A model generated the notes under the pieces. The model made no database searches. It had not been told where the DNA came from and worked only from the letters and a program-made list of their open reading frames with translations. The position numbers and the translations under genes were made by a program. A stretch of DNA of 15,748 bases from Acidobacteriota bacterium (GTDB taxonomy: Bacteria > Acidobacteriota > Vicinamibacteria > Vicinamibacterales > CAVVIG01), in the NCBI GenBank assembly GCA_003222555.1, contig QHWL01000093.1:1-15748 (forward strand), in the 5' to 3' direction. Positions within the stretch are counted from its first letter, which is position 1. The number at the start of each line of letters is the position of its first letter. Below are positions 7,356 through 15,408 of the stretch, one piece after another.

Positions 7356-7443
7356 GTTCGAACGCAGAGCTCGCAGAGCATGCAGAGAAATTCTTGGGCA
7401 TTTTCTTCTCGGCGGCCTCCGCGGTCTCTGCGTTGAACGTGAT
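7356..7443 (-). repeat. 88-bp palindromic element, copy B (inverted copy of 6810-6896)
   Basis: Its reverse complement aligns end to end with copy A: five substitutions and one extra A after GAGAAGAA, about 93 % identity. It starts 2 bp after the stop of the DedA remnant and ends 14 bp before the stop of the convergent amidohydrolase gene. It therefore fills the whole convergent intergenic gap. Being palindromic, it could form a strong hairpin in transcripts from both sides. A terminator-like role is inference, as no U-tract is present. Confidence 0.85.
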
Positions 7444-7456
7444 CTCTTTGGACCGA

Positions 7457-9442
7457 TCAGGGTTGGAAGCCGACGCTGCGCCACAGCGGCGCGGGATCGA
7501 AAACCCGACCGTTCGTGATCACCCGGTAGATGCGCCTGGTGTTGCGAATGTCCTCCAACGGATTGCCGTCGAGAACGACCACGTCGCCTCGCTTTCCTTT
7601 TTCAAGCGTGCCGGCCTCGCCGTCTTTCTTCATCGCGCGCGCCGGCGCGATTGTCGCCGCCTGAAGGGCTTCGAGCGGCGAAAAGCCCGCCGTCACGTAG
7701 AGCTCAATTTCGCGATGCAAGCTGTACCCGGGAACCGCCTGGTCCGTGCCTGCCACGATCGGAATGCCGGCACGGTGGAGCGCGCCAACGTTGGCAATCC
7801 CTTCTGTGACACTCGTCCGCTGCCGCTCGGCGGCGTCCGGCTGAAGTCCCATGCCGTTGATCGGCATCGCCAGCTCCGGCGCCACTTTCACGACGCCTGG
7901 TTCGAATGTCGCAATCGGCACTGTGAACGGCCGCACCAGGAGCTCGTACAGCGCCAGCGTGGGGTCGATGACGGTGCCATGCTTCTTGAACAAATCGATG
8001 GCCGCTCGAGGATTCGCCCGCATGACGGCGTCGACGTACTGGCGGTGGTTGATCTGATCGAGCCCGGCCTCGACCGCCTCGACGGCGTTCATCCCGTTGG
8101 GGACATGTCCGGTCACGGTCAACTTGTGACGGTGCGCTTCGGCGGCGATCGCCCGCAACACCTCGGGTTTGATTGAACTGTAAATCTTGATTTGGTCGAA
8201 GCGCGCCGCGAGATACCGGTTGACCCAGCGGCGCCCTTCCTCGGGAGTCGCGGCGCGCGCCAGGCCGAAGCCGTTGGGTCCTTCGCCGTCGATGACGCCG
8301 GCCAGCAGCAGGCGCGGACCCACTCCCCTGCCTGCGGCCACCGCGTCGCGCACCTCGGCGATGAACTCGAGCTCGTTGCCGACGTCGCGCACGGTGGTGA
8401 TTCCAGCGGCGAGGTAGAGGGGTCCCCATTCAACCTGCTCGAAATGGGCGTGCATGTCCCAGAGGCCGGGAATGACAAACTTGCCGGCTGCATCGACGAC
8501 AATCGCGTCCGGCGGCACTGCCACTTCTCCGGCGGCTCCGACCGCATCGACGCGTCCATCTTTGATGAGCACCGTGCCATTCGCGAGGGTCGGTTTGCCC
8601 GACGTGTCGATGATCGAGCCCCCAGTGACGGCGATGGCGCGGTTCGAGCGAGGGCTCTCGGAGGTCGCGCCTGCCGAGAGCGCGGCCATCCCGTCGGCGG
8701 CCGCGAAGGCGACCAGTCGCGGGAGCGCCGGCGCCAGCTCGGGACGCGTGGCCTCGAAGTGATCGAACTCGGCGTCGACGCTGACGAGCGCCGCGAGCCG
8801 GCCGGTCTCGTCGCACCACAGCGACTCGCGTCCCCAGATCACGCCCTTGACGCTGTATCGATCGAGGGCAATCGATCGGCCGCCACTCTCGACGATGTCA
8901 CGGCCGCGCGGTTCGATCTGCGCCACACCGTGGGGCAGCAGCGGAAGGGACGGCGGCCGGCCGTGCGCCGCCCAGAAACGCATCAACTGCATCTGCACCG
9001 AGGGAGGGGCATACCCCGCCATCGCGAACACAGAAGTCGGGATCGCCGTGTGAGTCGACAGGGCGCCATCGCGGATCGTCGCGGCGCCGTCGGTGACCGT
9101 CACCTCGACGTCGATGGCCGATGTTCGCGCCGACTTTCCTTTGATCGCAAAGTGGATGGGAGCCAGCGCCGCATCGAGCTGCAGAGTCGTGCTCAGCGGT
9201 ACCGGGGTTCCTCGATCGGTGAAGGAGAAGGTGGACGTCAGCACTGACCCGGCGCCGTCAGGCTGAATCTCGTATCGCTCCTGGCCGATTGCCTGGCCGA
9301 ACTTGAAGAGTGTGAACGCGCCCTCTTCGCGCGCGTTATCTTGCGCCGCGGCGGCGGGCGTGTGCCGCGGATGAAGTGCGAGGACGAGAAACAGCGCGGC
9401 CGCCGCCGCGGTGCGCGTTCCCAATCGCGAAGGCCTCGTCAT
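7457..9442 (-). CDS. Exported metal-dependent amidohydrolase
   Basis: The product is 661 residues from ATG 9442. A signal peptide (RTAAAAALFLVLALHP, then AAAAQ near 34) precedes an unassigned ~230-residue domain. The amidohydrolase unit starts at AIAVTGGSIIDTSG (269-282). Its metal ligands are visible: H331 and H333 in DMHAHFE, K419 in DQIKIYS (probably the carboxylated lysine), H446 in GHVPNG, H466 in NHRQY and D567 in AGTDQAV. The protein ends with KGKRGDVVVLDGNPLEDI, the usual closing beta-sandwich. It resembles imidazolonepropionase/prolidase-like members, but the substrate cannot be read from sequence. The start is uncertain: ATG 9457 is possible, and ATG 9499 overlaps the stop of the PIG-L gene as ATGATG. 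None has a good Shine-Dalgarno sequence. It is the last gene of the receptor/PIG-L/amidohydrolase unit and probably acts in the periplasm. Confidence 0.92.
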   Translation of the reverse strand: MTRPSRLGTRTAAAAALFLVLALHPRHTPAAAAQDNAREEGAFTLFKFGQAIGQERYEIQPDGAGSVLTSTFSFTDRGTPVPLSTTLQLDAALAPIHFAIKGKSARTSAIDVEVTVTDGAATIRDGALSTHTAIPTSVFAMAGYAPPSVQMQLMRFWAAHGRPPSLPLLPHGVAQIEPRGRDIVESGGRSIALDRYSVKGVIWGRESLWCDETGRLAALVSVDAEFDHFEATRPELAPALPRLVAFAAADGMAALSAGATSESPRSNRAIAVTGGSIIDTSGKPTLANGTVLIKDGRVDAVGAAGEVAVPPDAIVVDAAGKFVIPGLWDMHAHFEQVEWGPLYLAAGITTVRDVGNELEFIAEVRDAVAAGRGVGPRLLLAGVIDGEGPNGFGLARAATPEEGRRWVNRYLAARFDQIKIYSSIKPEVLRAIAAEAHRHKLTVTGHVPNGMNAVEAVEAGLDQINHRQYVDAVMRANPRAAIDLFKKHGTVIDPTLALYELLVRPFTVPIATFEPGVVKVAPELAMPINGMGLQPDAAERQRTSVTEGIANVGALHRAGIPIVAGTDQAVPGYSLHREIELYVTAGFSPLEALQAATIAPARAMKKDGEAGTLEKGKRGDVVVLDGNPLEDIRNTRRIYRVITNGRVFDPAPLWRSVGFQP

Positions 9443-9495
9443 CGTCGGCTCGAGCATCCCGAAGTTTTCAGGAGATCGCCCTCTCGGGCGAATCA

Positions 9496-12360
9496 TCATC
9501 GCAATGGCGCGGCCGACGCTGTCGCCGTCGGCTTGGACGGCGGGCCCTTGCCGAGACTGAGGAGGTTCGCGAGGATTTGATACGCGCCGTCGGTGCCCGC
9601 CGGCAGCTGACGCCACAAATTGAGCCCGACGTACACCCAGCGGCCTTTCCCGAATGGCGCTTCGACGAGCGCACCACGCTTGACGCCCGGATTGTTCGGA
9701 AACGGATCCGACAGCTCGATCAGGTCGCGATAACGCGCATCCTTCTCGCCGAGGAAATAAAGGCCGCGCTCCTGCTTCCATCCCTTCCACGCGGCTTCGC
9801 GGATCTCATTCGGCTGATGGAAAACGGGATCGTCGGGAGCCAGCACGCGCACTGGCGCATTTTCGTCGGTTACGCGAATGCCGGATCCCGCGAAGGTACC
9901 GACCTGAGCGGGATACGGGCCGTACTGCGCCTCGTTGAACTCGAACTTGTTGTACTGGACGATCAGCGTGCCACCGTTCCGCACGTACTCCAGCAGCCGG
10001 CTGTTGTTCGCGCGGAGATCACCGCGACGTTCGTACGCCCGCACGCCCGTGACAATCGCATCGAAGCGGGACAAATCGCCCCACGCCAGGTCGTCGGAGC
10101 CGACCATCGCGACTTTGACGCCCAGCTGCTCGATCGCCGGCGGCACTTGATCCCCGACGCCCATCACGTAGCCGACGGTGAGGTTCGGCGCCGTCTTCAC
10201 GTCGATGACCTTCACCGTCGTCCCCGCCTGGTCGTAAATGTGCTGCCGCCTGATGTGGGGGTACTCGATCACCTGATAGCCGCGGTCGAACGTCTGCCCG
10301 CCGGCGGACGCGACGGCACGCACGTGAAATTCACCCGGCGTCGTGTTCGGGGCGGGTTTGATCTGGAAGCGGACGGTCTGCGATTCGTCCTGCCGCGCGA
10401 ACGTCAGTGTCTGGTTCGTGGGCAACGCGGTCCAACCAAGCGGCAGATCGAGCTTCACGGCGCTCACGGTGGCGCCCGGCGTGTCATTGACGACCGTGAC
10501 GCGGATTTCGCGGGAAGCTGCCCCCGCCGGCTGCTGCGGCGCTCGAATCCGGGCGCTCGGCGTCGCGGCCTTCGCGGGCGCAGACGGGACGCGGACCGTC
10601 GCCACCGGAATGATCGCGATCTCCGGCGCCACACGCACCGACAACGCCGGCACGACGAGCAGCTCCGTACGCTTTTCGCCGCTGAAGATGTTGCCTTCGT
10701 AGCGATGTTGGACCGGTAAGCCGGCGATCACATCCTCGCCGCCCGGAAATCCCAGGGTCACCTGCACGTAAAACGGCGTCGGGCGGTAAGGCAGGCCAAA
10801 TGGCGCGTCGGCGTCGAATGTATAGCGGCCTGCATCGCCCTCGCGATGCCAATACGGCTCGCTGACGCGTGCGTTGACGGGTATCTGGAGCGACGAATCG
10901 CAGCGCCCGACCTGATCCTTCTTGAACATCGACATCACGGGCCCTGCCGGCGGCGCGGCGCCTCGGCCGCCGCGACCTGCGCCCCCACCGCCGCCAGGCC
11001 CCCCGGCGGCGACCACCGGCGTCAGCGCGCACGCGGCGTCTCCCTCGAAGCCGTCGAACTTCACCTGCTTGACGGTGATGTCGGCGGCGCCATGGCTCGC
11101 GACGATGACGCCGATTTTCACCGCCTGGCCGGGAACGACAACGCCGTCGTCGGCCAGCGCTTCGATTCGAATCCCATTCGCGATGAGCGCGGCCTGCTGC
11201 AACTCGCGCTCTTTCTGCCGGAGCCGGGTGTCAATCTCGAATCGGGCGCTTTCGTCTATGGCCATCGACCTGAGCTGTCCACGGAGTATGCGGACGGCGC
11301 GCAAGCCTGCCACGATCGGCTGCAGTGTCGCTTCGTCGTTGACCGAGTCGTAGTTCCTTTGCGCGGTCTGAACGTGCACGGCAATCGCCGTCAGCCCGTC
11401 GAACAAGTCTTTCGGTCCGCGTGGACCGGCGAACTTCGCGAGCCCGGGGACGGTCGTATCGATGCCGTCGAACAACGACCGCTCGTCCCTGTCCATCGCT
11501 CCGGGAATCGTCGACTCGGCCAGCTGATAGACCGAGTTGGCAGGTCCGGGCAGCGCAAGCAGCTGCGCCTGCCCCTGGCACTTGTGCATACTGCGCGCTT
11601 CGGTGCCGATTTCCGAATAGGTCTTGCCAAGCAGCGAATCGAACAAAGCGAGGTCACAGCGCGTGATTCTCCCGGGTGGGGGCTGCTGATTTCCGCCTCC
11701 GCCGAACGCAGCGCGATAGTAGAACTTCTTCGGCTGCCATGGCCGCAGACCTTCTTTAATCTGCTCGGGGTACTTTGCCGGGTCGCCGGCCATCGTGAAG
11801 GCGTCGTGCGACAGCATCGCCGACGTCGCGTGGTGCAGCCCGCCGCCGGTGGCATTGGGGCTCATCGCGGTGACGACGTCCGGTCGAATCATCCGCATGA
11901 GGCGCACGTAGTCGCCGGTGATGTCGTCGCGGCCCCATTTCTCGAGCGTCTCATCCATGCTGAATGAGTAGCCGAAGTCCACCGCCCGCGTGAAATACTG
12001 CTCGGCGCCGTCGAAGCGGTGCAACGCGGCGAGCTCTTCGGTCCGCAGCACGCCCAGCGCCTCGAAGATCTCGCTGCCGATTTCGTTCTGGCCGCCGTTG
12101 CCGCGCGTCGCGGTCGCTAGCGTCGTGCGGTAACCCTGACCGCGGTTGAGCATCACGAACAGGCCGTTGTCCTCATCGTCGGGATGCGCCGTCGCCATCA
12201 TGAAGATGCCCGTATTGCCCAGATGACGAAGCACGAGGCCGAGGGCACCGTGCCCCTGGTCTTCGTCGAGGGGGGCGACGCGCATCTGGGCGCGCGGAAG
12301 GAGCGACCAGACGGCCAGAGCACCGGCAAGCAGCGCGAGGCGACGAAGCCGGCTAGTCAT
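9496..12360 (-). CDS. Large exported PIG-L family deacetylase with C-terminal glutamine-amidotransferase-like domain
   Basis: The product is 954 residues; simple PIG-L enzymes have about 230-300. A signal peptide (LRRLALLAGALAVWSLLPRAQ, in residues 4-25) is followed by the PIG-L domain with the zinc motif AHPDDE (58-63), RGNGGQNEIG (86-95) and a second histidine pair in GGLHHATS (H176, H177). The family removes acyl groups from N-acylated sugars and related compounds using zinc. A helical linker, a Gly/Pro-rich stretch (about 450-477) and a beta-rich NEW3-like domain (about 610-690, VTVVNDTPGATVSAVKLDLP) follow. Last comes a class-I glutamine-amidotransferase-like fold (about 710-935, DAIVTGVRAYE, LLEYVRNGGTLIVQYNKFE). 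No catalytic Cys nucleophile is evident there, so this part may only bind ligand. The start lies 19 bp after the receptor stop. AGGAAG at 12366-12371 is a good ribosome binding site. Confidence 0.93.
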   Translation of the reverse strand: MTSRLRRLALLAGALAVWSLLPRAQMRVAPLDEDQGHGALGLVLRHLGNTGIFMMATAHPDDEDNGLFVMLNRGQGYRTTLATATRGNGGQNEIGSEIFEALGVLRTEELAALHRFDGAEQYFTRAVDFGYSFSMDETLEKWGRDDITGDYVRLMRMIRPDVVTAMSPNATGGGLHHATSAMLSHDAFTMAGDPAKYPEQIKEGLRPWQPKKFYYRAAFGGGGNQQPPPGRITRCDLALFDSLLGKTYSEIGTEARSMHKCQGQAQLLALPGPANSVYQLAESTIPGAMDRDERSLFDGIDTTVPGLAKFAGPRGPKDLFDGLTAIAVHVQTAQRNYDSVNDEATLQPIVAGLRAVRILRGQLRSMAIDESARFEIDTRLRQKERELQQAALIANGIRIEALADDGVVVPGQAVKIGVIVASHGAADITVKQVKFDGFEGDAACALTPVVAAGGPGGGGGAGRGGRGAAPPAGPVMSMFKKDQVGRCDSSLQIPVNARVSEPYWHREGDAGRYTFDADAPFGLPYRPTPFYVQVTLGFPGGEDVIAGLPVQHRYEGNIFSGEKRTELLVVPALSVRVAPEIAIIPVATVRVPSAPAKAATPSARIRAPQQPAGAASREIRVTVVNDTPGATVSAVKLDLPLGWTALPTNQTLTFARQDESQTVRFQIKPAPNTTPGEFHVRAVASAGGQTFDRGYQVIEYPHIRRQHIYDQAGTTVKVIDVKTAPNLTVGYVMGVGDQVPPAIEQLGVKVAMVGSDDLAWGDLSRFDAIVTGVRAYERRGDLRANNSRLLEYVRNGGTLIVQYNKFEFNEAQYGPYPAQVGTFAGSGIRVTDENAPVRVLAPDDPVFHQPNEIREAAWKGWKQERGLYFLGEKDARYRDLIELSDPFPNNPGVKRGALVEAPFGKGRWVYVGLNLWRQLPAGTDGAYQILANLLSLGKGPPSKPTATASAAPLR

Positions 12361-12365
12361 GTGAT

Positions 12366-12371
12366 CTTCCT
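12366..12371 (-). promoter_or_regulatory. Ribosome binding site for the PIG-L gene
   Basis: On the minus strand GTGAGGAAGATCACATG places AGGAAG 5 nt before the start codon at 12360. It sits in the 19-bp gap after the receptor gene, supporting both the start and an operon. Confidence 0.6.
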
Positions 12372-12379
12372 CACGATGC

Positions 12380-15265
12380 TCAGAAACTCACCTTGAACCC
12401 CAGCTGGAACTGGCGCGCTTCGTAGACGTTCGTCACCGGAAACTCGCTCGGAATCGGCGCGACGGGATTCCCCAGCGTGTCAGTCGCGACAACCGAGTTG
12501 ACGGCCCGGTTGTTCTTGCGGTTGAGCAGGTTCTTGAGCTCGGCAAACGCTTCGACGCGACGCGCGCCGGAGAGAGGCACAAACCGGGAGTAACGCAAAT
12601 CGATGGTCGCAAACGCGCCCAGGGTGCCGCTGTTCCGGGCGACACTATTGGGCCGGTCCGCGTCGGTGACGCCGTCCAGATTGAGATCGCGGTTTGAGCG
12701 GATGTTGTACGGCAGCCCGCTGTTGGCCTGCACGACCACTCCGACCTGGTTGTTGTTGCCCAGCATGGCGCCCACGCCATTCCCGCTCCCTATCGGTGCG
12801 AACACGGTGCTCAGAACAAACGTGTGCGTCTGATTCCAGGCTGTGTAGCTGTAATCGCGCGTGGGATTCGAAGGATCGGAGATGCCCGATCGATCGATGC
12901 TCCCCACCACGTAGTCGCTGCCGATGACGCCGTTGTCCTTCGCTTTGGCCAGCGTGTAGAACGCGTTCATCAGAAACCCGTGGCTCTGGCGTTTGGTGAC
13001 CGAGATCGTGAGCGCATTGTACTGAGCCCTGCCGATCGACTGGATCTGGCGAATCACGTCGAAATTCGGATCGGTCCGAGTGGACGGCGTGACGGTGCTC
13101 GAATAGATCGGACGGCCATCGGGCAGCGTCGCGCCGGTTGGCATCGCATTGACGTTGAGTGCAAGCGGTAGATTCCGGCCCGTGGAGTTCACATATGCGG
13201 CCGCCACGCTCAGATCGTTACTGAGCGCGCGCTCCACCTGGAGGTTGCTGAGCCACGCGTACTGTGTGTTGAAATCGCTGGCCACGGTCAGGATACTCTT
13301 GGACGGAACGACTCCCGGCGGCAGGCTGCTGAGCGTCCCTGGAAACGCGGGGGCGCCAACCCCCGTCGGCGGCACGCTAACGGGAAGAAATCGCGGATTC
13401 CCGTTCTGAAGGCGCGCGTTCTCGTAAAACGCGCCAAGAGGCGTCTCGTACATCAACCCGGTCGAGGCGCGGACGACGGTCCGCGATTCTGGATCCAGAG
13501 ACCACGCCACGCCGGCCCGTGGCGCCACGTTGTTCTTGTCGGTGCGGAAGCTTTGAGAGATGGCGAGTGGCGCAGTCGGATCGCCGGATGGCACTTTGAA
13601 CAAATCGTAGCGGACACCGAAGAGGAGCTTGAACTGCGCCGAGAGCCGGAAGTCGTCCTGAGCAAAGAAGCTCCAGTATCGCTGGTCGTACGTCAGCGAC
13701 CCATTGCCAACGTTTTGGTCGAACCTGGTATAGCCGAAGCGGTTGGTGCCGTTCTTCGCCGCCAGATACGACGCGACATCGGGAAAGGTATATAGAGCCG
13801 TGGTATCGGCGCCGCGCTCGTCGTGAATCAGCTCCACGTCAAGACCGACCTTCAGATCGTGTCGGCCGCGGATCCAGCTCGCGTTATCGACGACCTGCTC
13901 GTAACTCTCCAGAAACACCGGCGTGTTTGGCGCGTACCGGACGCCGTTGAAGCTCGCGACGCCTGGAATCGTCACACTCGGTCCAGGTCCAGCCGCCGCG
14001 CTCTGCACCAGCGGGTTGTTGCGCCGTCCGTACGCGAAGCGAAACTCGTTCAGCATCGCGTTGCCGATCGTGGTCGTTAATTGCACGCCGGCGTTGTCCA
14101 TCCGGTCTTGGAAGTCGTACTGAGTCTCGCGAGTGGGCAAAAGGTTGCGATCGAAGCTGTTTTCTGGCGTCTGGTTGTTGAAGACCGACCAGCGCCCGGA
14201 GAATCGGTTGGCGCGGTTCATCTGGTAGTCGGCCTTGCCGACGAACATGTTCACCGTCTGGATCGCCGGAACAACGCCGTTGCCGAGCGCGCCCGACGAC
14301 AGTCCCAGTGTCGTGGCCGTCGCGGGCGTGACGGTGATGACGCGATCCGCAGAGAGATCGTGTTTCAAGTACTCGTACCCGACGAAGAAGTGAAAGCGAT
14401 CCCTGACAATCGGGCCGCCGAGGGTCCCTGCCACGTCGTCGACGTGCGTATCGGGCGTCGGCGCCGTGGCCGACAACGTGAACGGCCGCGCCGAAAAATC
14501 TTTCCGGCGAAAGCGATAGCTGCCGTCGCCATGAAGCTGGTTCGTGCCCGAGGGCGTGATGACGTTGTACACCATGCCCGTCGTCTGGCCGAACTCGGGC
14601 GCAAAGCCGCTCGAAGTGACCTTCACCTCCTGCACCATGATCTCGGATGGTTGAAACATCCGCAGCCCCGCGCGGTTTTTTTGCGTCGCGCTCGAACCGT
14701 CGATCTGGTAGTTGGTCCGCATCTGAGAGCCGTTGGCGTTCACGCGCGTCGCGCCGAACTCGACGTCTTCGTAGCCGGTGACGTTGGGCTGCAGGAGGCC
14801 AAAATTGAACGTATTGCGCGAGACGAGCGGAAGATTCTTGAACTCGGTGGTCGTAATCGTGCGGCCGAAGTCGATCTTGCCCGGTTCCGCGATCGGAGGT
14901 TCGGCCGACACTTGCACGACTTCCTGCACGCCACCGACGGGCAACTCGAAGTTCACCACGGCGGCCTGGCCCGCGCTGAGCGTCACGCCCGTGCGCTCGA
15001 GGCTCTTGAAACCGCTCAATTCGGCCTTGATCCGGTACGTGCCCAACCGAAGCAACGGCGCCCGATAGAGTCCGCTGTCGTTGCTCACCACAATGCGTTC
15101 GGTGCCGGTGGCGATGTTGGTCAACGTCACGGTCACACCGGGGAGCACGCCTCCGGACGTGTCGACAACGGTGCCTTCGATCGAACCGTCGGTGGCCTGA
15201 GACTGCGCGTATGCCGAACCTGCAAGCGCGAGGCTCAGCAAACCGGTGAGGAAAGCGCGGATCAT
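12380..15265 (-). CDS. TonB-dependent receptor, Oar-like, with N-terminal carboxypeptidase-regulatory-like domain
   Basis: The product is 961 residues. A signal peptide MIRAFLTGLLSLALAGSAYA is probably cleaved after residue 20. Residues ~25-105 form a carboxypeptidase-regulatory-like beta-sandwich (GSIEGTVVDTSGGVLPGVTV, TNDSGLYRAP-like turn, YRIKAELSGFKS). A plug domain follows (about 115-240, NLPLVSRNTFNFGLLQPNV, YQIDGSS, PSEIMVQEVKV). The rest is a long beta-barrel ending in FQLGFKVSF with a terminal aromatic residue, as needed for outer-membrane insertion. No clear TonB box is seen. Such receptors import large or scarce ligands; the ligand here is unknown. ATG 15265 is chosen over the much longer open frame because it gives the signal peptide and has AGGAGT 9 nt upstream. 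It heads an operon with the PIG-L and amidohydrolase genes. Confidence 0.94.
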   Translation of the reverse strand: MIRAFLTGLLSLALAGSAYAQSQATDGSIEGTVVDTSGGVLPGVTVTLTNIATGTERIVVSNDSGLYRAPLLRLGTYRIKAELSGFKSLERTGVTLSAGQAAVVNFELPVGGVQEVVQVSAEPPIAEPGKIDFGRTITTTEFKNLPLVSRNTFNFGLLQPNVTGYEDVEFGATRVNANGSQMRTNYQIDGSSATQKNRAGLRMFQPSEIMVQEVKVTSSGFAPEFGQTTGMVYNVITPSGTNQLHGDGSYRFRRKDFSARPFTLSATAPTPDTHVDDVAGTLGGPIVRDRFHFFVGYEYLKHDLSADRVITVTPATATTLGLSSGALGNGVVPAIQTVNMFVGKADYQMNRANRFSGRWSVFNNQTPENSFDRNLLPTRETQYDFQDRMDNAGVQLTTTIGNAMLNEFRFAYGRRNNPLVQSAAAGPGPSVTIPGVASFNGVRYAPNTPVFLESYEQVVDNASWIRGRHDLKVGLDVELIHDERGADTTALYTFPDVASYLAAKNGTNRFGYTRFDQNVGNGSLTYDQRYWSFFAQDDFRLSAQFKLLFGVRYDLFKVPSGDPTAPLAISQSFRTDKNNVAPRAGVAWSLDPESRTVVRASTGLMYETPLGAFYENARLQNGNPRFLPVSVPPTGVGAPAFPGTLSSLPPGVVPSKSILTVASDFNTQYAWLSNLQVERALSNDLSVAAAYVNSTGRNLPLALNVNAMPTGATLPDGRPIYSSTVTPSTRTDPNFDVIRQIQSIGRAQYNALTISVTKRQSHGFLMNAFYTLAKAKDNGVIGSDYVVGSIDRSGISDPSNPTRDYSYTAWNQTHTFVLSTVFAPIGSGNGVGAMLGNNNQVGVVVQANSGLPYNIRSNRDLNLDGVTDADRPNSVARNSGTLGAFATIDLRYSRFVPLSGARRVEAFAELKNLLNRKNNRAVNSVVATDTLGNPVAPIPSEFPVTNVYEARQFQLGFKVSF

Positions 15266-15274
15266 GGTCGGACG

Positions 15275-15280
15275 ACTCCT
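15275..15280 (-). promoter_or_regulatory. Ribosome binding site for the TonB-dependent receptor
   Basis: AGGAGT on the minus strand lies 9 nt before ATG 15265. It fixes the start downstream of the palindrome. Confidence 0.65.
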
Positions 15281-15309
15281 TTGAGGAACTTCGACCTGGG
15301 CTATTTCGG

Positions 15310-15315
15310 AGTATA
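15310..15315 (-). promoter_or_regulatory. Possible -10 box for the receptor operon
   Basis: TATACT on the minus strand (15315 to 15310) is one base from the TATAAT consensus and lies 44 nt before the start codon. The matching -35 position falls inside the palindrome (about 15333-15338, TGCAAA) and does not resemble TTGACA, so this is a weak call. Confidence 0.3.
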
Positions 15316-15316
15316 C

Positions 15317-15408
15317 AGGGGGTCGGGAGTCGTTTGCAGATTCTGCCAATTCCATTCGAGCCTCCGCCGCCTCAAATGGCAAAGACTGCAAACGACTCCC
15401 GACCCCCT
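15317..15408. repeat. 92-bp palindrome with perfect 23-bp arms
   Basis: The arm at 15317-15339 (AGGGGGTCGGGAGTCG then TTTGCAG) is an exact inverted copy of 15386-15408. A second inner pairing is CCATTCGAG (15352-15360) with CTCAAATGG (15371-15379), 8 of 9 complementary, around a 10-base loop. The overall form is a long hairpin with an internal bulge, like REP/BIME-type elements. Its outer base is the last base of the stop codon of the upstream glycosyltransferase gene. It lies just upstream of the receptor promoter region. It could end or stabilise the upstream transcript; that is inference. Confidence 0.88.

Noticed and set aside
6810..7443. Composite transposon or insertion sequence
   Set aside because: There is no transposase, and the bracketed DNA is a DedA remnant. 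I see no target-site duplication, so only a repeat pair is claimed.
10846..11967. 373-codon plus-strand ORF opposite the PIG-L gene
   Set aside because: Antisense shadow created by high GC at third positions; no family pattern.
9496..12360. PIG-L gene as bshB of the bacillithiol pathway, given the nearby bshA-like gene
   Set aside because: It is exported, about four times too long and in an operon with a receptor. BshB is a small cytoplasmic enzyme, so sharing the PIG-L domain is not enough.
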